A stretch of 64,000 bases of DNA. It comes from Lachnospiraceae bacterium. GTDB lineage: Bacteria; Bacillota; Clostridia; Lachnospirales; Lachnospiraceae. This document shows, one piece after another, positions 60,552-64,000 of the stretch. The notes below the pieces were generated by a model that was not told the origin of the DNA, did not search any database, and was given only the letters and a program-made list of their open reading frames with translations. The translations under genes and the position numbers were made by a program. Location: assembly GCA_910575475.1 (NCBI GenBank), contig CAJTGD010000016.1, forward strand, positions 1 through 64,000. The letters run 5' to 3'. How positions within the stretch are numbered: the stretch's first letter is position 1; each line of letters begins with the position of its first letter.

Positions 60552-61871
60552 TCACTTCCTCCCCCGCAGGCCTTCCAGGTATTCCCTGATCTGTTTCTCA
60601 TAGCCGGAATCACTGGGCTCGTAGAACCTGGCTCCCTGCACTTCATCCGGCAGATACTGCTGCTCCACATAATGTCCGGGGTAGTTGTGCACATACTTGT
60701 AGCCGGTTCCCCTTCCCAGGTTCTTTGCCCCTTTATAATGGGCATCCTGGAGATGGACGGGAACCGATGTCCGGGTTTGGCGCACGCTTTCCCCGGCCGC
60801 CGCGATGGCCATGACCGCGGAATTGCTTTTGGGCGCGGACGCCACATACAGGACGGCCTGGGAGAGGATGATCTCCGCCTCGGGCATTCCGATGCGCTCC
60901 ACTGCCTGGGCTGCCGATACTGCCACTGTCAGCGCCTGGGGATCCGCATTTCCCACATCCTCGGACGCGCAGATCATGATCCGGCGCGCGATGAACTTGA
61001 TATCCTCCCCCGCGTACAGCATTTTTGCCAGATAATACACCGCCGCATCCGGATCCGATCCCCGCATGCTCTTGATAAATGCCGAGATCGTGTCATAGTG
61101 GTTGTCTCCCGTCTTGTCGTAGTGCACCACACGCTTCTGGATGCATTCCGAAGCCACCTCCAGGGTGATGTGGATCAGGCCGTCCTCGCTGCGGTCTGTA
61201 GTCAGGATCCCCAGTTCCACCGCATTGAGCGCGTTTCTGGCATCCCCTCCGGAAATATCCGCCAGGAAATCCAGGGCATCCTCGTCAATCTCCGCATGGA
61301 AGGAGCCCATCCCCTTTTCCTTGTCATACACCGCCCTGCGCAGGATCGTCTTGATATCCTCCTGATCCAGCGCATGGAGCTCAAAGATGCTGGATCTGGA
61401 CAGCAGCGCTCCATTGACCTCAAAATACGGGTTTTCCGTAGTCGCCCCGATCAGCGTGATGGTGCCGTCCTCCACAAACGGAAGCAGATAATCCTGCTGT
61501 CCTTTGTTGAAACGGTGGATCTCATCGATAAACAGGATGGTCTTCTTCTGATACATCCCCAGCAGTTCTTTTGCCTCTTGAATGACCTGCTCCATGTCCT
61601 TCTTGCCCGCGGATGTGGCATTGATCTGCTTGAATTCCGAGCGGGTGGTATTGGCGATCACCTTTGCCAGGGTCGTCTTCCCGGTTCCCGGAGGCCCGTA
61701 AAAAATGATGGAGCCCAGCTTGTCCGCCCGGATGGCCCGGTACAAAAGCTTGTCCTTCCCGATGATATGCCTCTGTCCCGCCACCTCATCCAGGGTTGCG
61801 GGCCGCATCCTGGATGCCAGAGGAGACTCCTTTTCCTGCTGTGTTTCTCTCATATAATCAAATAAATCCAT
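60552..61871 (-). CDS. rarA: replication-associated recombination protein A (RarA/MgsA)
   Basis: A 439-aa AAA+ ATPase related to clamp loaders. Walker A is YGPPGTGKTTL, Walker B is ILFIDEIHRFNKGQQDYLLP, sensor 1 is IGATTENPYFEVN, and the tetramerisation domain with AVYYLAKMLYAGEDIKFIAR and RRIMICASEDVG follows. ATG 61871 (MDLFDYMRE) follows AGAGGG; earlier Met at 61895 has none. Acts at stalled replication forks. Follows tcdA directly (its frame begins 20 nt after the tcdA stop). Confidence 0.95.
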   Translation of the reverse strand: MDLFDYMRETQQEKESPLASRMRPATLDEVAGQRHIIGKDKLLYRAIRADKLGSIIFYGPPGTGKTTLAKVIANTTRSEFKQINATSAGKKDMEQVIQEAKELLGMYQKKTILFIDEIHRFNKGQQDYLLPFVEDGTITLIGATTENPYFEVNGALLSRSSIFELHALDQEDIKTILRRAVYDKEKGMGSFHAEIDEDALDFLADISGGDARNALNAVELGILTTDRSEDGLIHITLEVASECIQKRVVHYDKTGDNHYDTISAFIKSMRGSDPDAAVYYLAKMLYAGEDIKFIARRIMICASEDVGNADPQALTVAVSAAQAVERIGMPEAEIILSQAVLYVASAPKSNSAVMAIAAAGESVRQTRTSVPVHLQDAHYKGAKNLGRGTGYKYVHNYPGHYVEQQYLPDEVQGARFYEPSDSGYEKQIREYLEGLRGRK

Positions 61872-61891
61872 ATTCAATCCCTCTTCTTTTT

Positions 61892-62614
61892 TCAAGTATC
61901 AATGCCGGCCAAAGTGCGGATCACTTCCCCTGCGATCAAAAGCCCCGCCGCCGGCGGAACGAAGGAGATGCTTCCCGGTACGGCCCGGCGTCCTTCCTGC
62001 GCTTCCTCCGGCATCCGTCCGGAGACATCTGCCGGCTGTTCTCTGGAATACAGTACCTTTAAATGGGGGATCCCTCTGGCCTTCATCTCCCTGCGCATCA
62101 CCTTGCAGAGCGGGCAGACACTGGTCTCTGACAGATCCGCGATCTCAAACAGCTCCGGGTGCAGCTTATTTCCCGTTCCCATACTGCTGATCAAAGGAAT
62201 TCCCTCACGCTGCGCCCATTCCGCAATGGTCAGCTTCGCTGTCACGGTGTCTACCGCGTCCACAATGTAATCCGGCTTTGTTTCAAACAGCTCGGACAGG
62301 TCTTCTTTCAGGATAAAGCGTTCGTAAGTCTGAACCCGGATCTTTGGGCAGACGGCCCGGATCTGCTCCTCCATGACCTTCGTCTTGTACCGTCCGACCG
62401 TATGGTGGTATGCCACGCACTGGCGGTTGATATTGGTCAGAGAAACCTTGTCATTGTCGATCAGGATCAGGCTGCCCACTCCGCTGCGCGCGAGGGCGTC
62501 AATGCAGTGGGAGCCTACGCCGCCTACGCCGAATACCGCCACCTCGGCCTTTTTCAAACGCTCCATCGCCTCCGGGCCGATCAGAAGCTCCGTTCTGGAA
62601 AATTCATGTATCAT
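61892..62614 (-). CDS. tcdA: tRNA threonylcarbamoyladenosine dehydratase
   Basis: A 240-aa E1-like enzyme (ThiF/MoeB fold). ATP motif VFGVGGVGSHCIDALARSG is followed by LILIDNDKVSLTNINRQCV. Cys pairs include SVCPLCKVMRREMK. It cyclises t6A37 in tRNAs decoding ANN codons to ct6A. Length is near the family norm of about 250-270. The promoter was not clear; a hairpin at 62647-62691 lies just upstream. Confidence 0.93.
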   Translation of the reverse strand: MIHEFSRTELLIGPEAMERLKKAEVAVFGVGGVGSHCIDALARSGVGSLILIDNDKVSLTNINRQCVAYHHTVGRYKTKVMEEQIRAVCPKIRVQTYERFILKEDLSELFETKPDYIVDAVDTVTAKLTIAEWAQREGIPLISSMGTGNKLHPELFEIADLSETSVCPLCKVMRREMKARGIPHLKVLYSREQPADVSGRMPEEAQEGRRAVPGSISFVPPAAGLLIAGEVIRTLAGIDT

Positions 62615-62646
62615 CGTTTCTGTTTTCTCCTGTATTTTTTAAGGAG

Positions 62647-62691
62647 CTGTAGAAAAATAAGCGATACAGACTGCACAGGATATTTCTACAG
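62647..62691. terminator. stem between the deacetylase and tcdA
   Basis: CTGTAGAAAAATA and TATTTCTACAG pair with a two-base bulge around an 18-21-nt loop. It probably ends the polysaccharide deacetylase transcript, but no T run follows, so this is tentative. Confidence 0.4.
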
Positions 62692-62701
62692 ATCCGGACC
62701 G

Positions 62702-63424
62702 TCACTCTAAGAGCAGTTCGTCAACCGTAACGAATTGATAGCCCTCGGCTTCCAAAAGATCTACAATCCGCAGGGCCGCCCTCACAGAGCTTTTATAACA
62801 GTCATGTAACAAGATAATATCATTTTCTTCCACTTCCGTCACTACTTTATTTACAATTTCATCCTCATTTTCCGTGGCCCAGTCCAAAGGGTCCACCGTC
62901 CACATGACAGGAAGCACATGGATCCTCTGCTCCAGCTTCTTCTGCCACAGGCCGAAGGGGGGCCGCATATATTCCACCGGCGCGCCGGTGATCTCCGAGA
63001 TCAGGTCATTGGTGGCCTTGATCTCCTGGTAGGCCGTGTCATTGCTCACCCGCGTGATCTCCACATGGTTGTATGTGTGATTGCCCACCAGGTGTCCTTC
63101 CTCCCACTCTCTCTTCACGATGTCCGCATTATTTCCCGCCTCGATATTTTTCCCGATCAGAAAAAATGTAGCCTTTACGCCGCGTTCCTTCAATCCGTCC
63201 AGCAAAAAAGGCGTAAACTGCGCGTTCGGACCATCGTCAAAGGTCAGGGCGATCTTCGGCTTTTCCATTTTTTTGTCCGTTTCTTTTTTCGTTCTTTCCG
63301 AACGGATCAGATACAGTGTTTCCCCTGTGTCATTCTGCGCGTTTCCGCCTGCCGCCCCGGGGACGCAGATTCCCAACAGCAGCAGGATATAGATCAATCC
63401 GATTCCCTGCATCCATCTTTTCAT
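62702..63424 (-). CDS. polysaccharide deacetylase (NodB domain)
   Basis: A 240-aa secreted or membrane-anchored enzyme. An N-terminal hydrophobic segment (IGLIYILLLLGICVPGAAGG) is followed by a NodB domain with ALTFDDGPNAQFTPFLL (Asp pair), HTYNHVEITR (metal His), RPPFGLWQKK and ILLHDCYKSS. It removes acetyl groups from peptidoglycan or another glycan. Start 63424 has GGAAGG about 8 nt upstream. Divergent from the MATE gene at the window end. Confidence 0.9.
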   Translation of the reverse strand: MKRWMQGIGLIYILLLLGICVPGAAGGNAQNDTGETLYLIRSERTKKETDKKMEKPKIALTFDDGPNAQFTPFLLDGLKERGVKATFFLIGKNIEAGNNADIVKREWEEGHLVGNHTYNHVEITRVSNDTAYQEIKATNDLISEITGAPVEYMRPPFGLWQKKLEQRIHVLPVMWTVDPLDWATENEDEIVNKVVTEVEENDIILLHDCYKSSVRAALRIVDLLEAEGYQFVTVDELLLE

Positions 63425-63465
63425 GATTTGCCTTCCGGTTCCCTTTATTCTTTTCAATATATGCA

Positions 63466-63494
63466 TTGTACTTTTAATTTATTGATGCTATAAT
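63466..63494 (+). promoter_or_regulatory. promoter of the terminal MATE gene
   Basis: TTGTAC (63466-63471), 17 bp, TATAAT (63489-63494). GCGC-TGAT-GCGC immediately follows at the predicted start of transcription. Confidence 0.6.
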
Positions 63495-63536
63495 GTAATG
63501 CGCTGATGCGCAAAATAAAGGAGGTTTATTTCTGAA

Positions 63537-64000
63537 ATGCAGAATACACAGACAAAAGAAAACAAAATGGGGGTCATGCCGGTTCCCAGGCTGTTGATCA
63601 CCATGTCCCTGCCTATGATGCTATCCATGCTGGTACAGGCGCTGTACAATATTGTGGACAGTATTTTCGTGGCCCAGATCAATGAAAATGCACTGACCGC
63701 CGTGTCGCTCGCGTTTCCGATTCAAAGCCTGATGATTGCCATTTCCGCAGGAACCGGCGTGGGGATCAATGCCCTGCTCTCCCGCAATCTGGGGGAGAAA
63801 AAATTCGAGGACGCGAACCGGGCCGCCAAAAACGGAATCTTTCTCGCCCTTGTCAGCTTCGCGCTCATGGCCCTCATCGGCCTCACCTGCTCCCACAGCT
63901 TTTTCCGGCTGCAGACCCGGGATGAACAGATCGTCACCTATGGTACTCAATATCTGACGATCATCTGCATCCTCTCCATCGGAATCTTTATGCAGATGAC
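63537..64000 (+). CDS. MATE family efflux transporter (partial, runs off the window)
   Basis: The first 154 residues of a MATE protein: RLLITMSLPMMLSMLVQALY, NIVDSIFVAQINENALTAVS and GTGVGINALLSRNLGEKKFE, covering the first three to four helices. ATG 63537 is about 12 nt after AAAGGAGG, somewhat far. Third MATE in this window; it differs from both earlier ones. The end lies beyond 64000. Confidence 0.88.
   Translation, partial: MQNTQTKENKMGVMPVPRLLITMSLPMMLSMLVQALYNIVDSIFVAQINENALTAVSLAFPIQSLMIAISAGTGVGINALLSRNLGEKKFEDANRAAKNGIFLALVSFALMALIGLTCSHSFFRLQTRDEQIVTYGTQYLTIICILSIGIFMQM

Noticed and set aside
1-64000. CRISPR arrays, tRNA/rRNA genes, prophage or toxin-antitoxin pairs
   Set aside because: No regularly spaced repeats, no cloverleaf-like gene, and no phage or toxin family proteins were recognised.

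Overview
The window reads as a chromosome segment of a strictly anaerobic, low-to-mid GC Gram-positive bacterium, most likely a gut-type Lachnospiraceae (Clostridia). Supporting signs are a trimeric [FeFe]-hydrogenase (HydABC) next to a PAS-linked sensory hydrogenase, an indolepyruvate:ferredoxin oxidoreductase operon, a minimal SUF pair, three MATE pumps, a CoA-disulfide reductase with fused rhodanese, and the order rho-rpmE-DUF1385-prmC-prfA. No rRNA, tRNA, CRISPR array, prophage or intact insertion sequence was seen. I cannot name a species.

Layout. 0-1 kb: a short-chain dehydrogenase that has lost its 5' end. 1-5 kb: LysR regulator, rhodanese, CoA-disulfide reductase-rhodanese and a Crp/Fnr regulator. 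5-7 kb: small membrane protein, anti-sigma and ECF sigma factor. 7-15.5 kb: B12/radical SAM protein, thioredoxin-domain (DUF255) protein, MATE with MarR, then MATE with a CPBP protease. 15.6 kb: cold-shock protein. 16-22 kb: one minus-strand operon, paaK-iorA-iorB-ACT-paaK-ACT, for arylpyruvate oxidation. 22-25.6 kb: a YtrA-type GntR repressor with an ABC exporter, preceded by an exact YtrA-type operator. 25.6 kb: a 190-bp structured palindromic element. 25.8-27.5 kb: a pRiA4b ORF-3-like protein. 27.6-31.5 kb: DUF3006, SanA-like protein, sensory hydrogenase and PP2C phosphatase. 31.7-35.8 kb: hydCBA. 36-37 kb: DUF4349 lipoprotein. 37-39.7 kb: Zn/Mn ABC importer. 39.7-46.8 kb: folA, thyA, MarR, CDF transporter, SseB-like, EamA transporter, HAD phosphatase and SufC/SufBD. 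47-49 kb: a second GntR-ABC cassette. 49.4-53.7 kb: carAB. 53.9-58.6 kb: prfA, prmC, DUF1385, rpmE and rho. 59-63.4 kb: YhcC-type radical SAM, DUF4364, rarA, tcdA and a polysaccharide deacetylase. 63.5 kb to the end: the start of a third MATE gene.

How it fits together. The Ior operon should turn aromatic 2-oxo acids into aryl-acetyl-CoA plus reduced ferredoxin. HydABC can reoxidise ferredoxin (with NADH) to H2, and the neighbouring HydS/phosphatase operon looks like an H2 or redox sensing branch. The most unusual items are the 190-bp structured element at 25608-25797, the DUF3006-SanA-HydS-PP2C operon, the two-gene SUF system, the small reading frame coupled to the ECF sigma gene, and the exact YtrA-type operator in a clostridial setting. 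I did not find a clearly new defence or mobile system.
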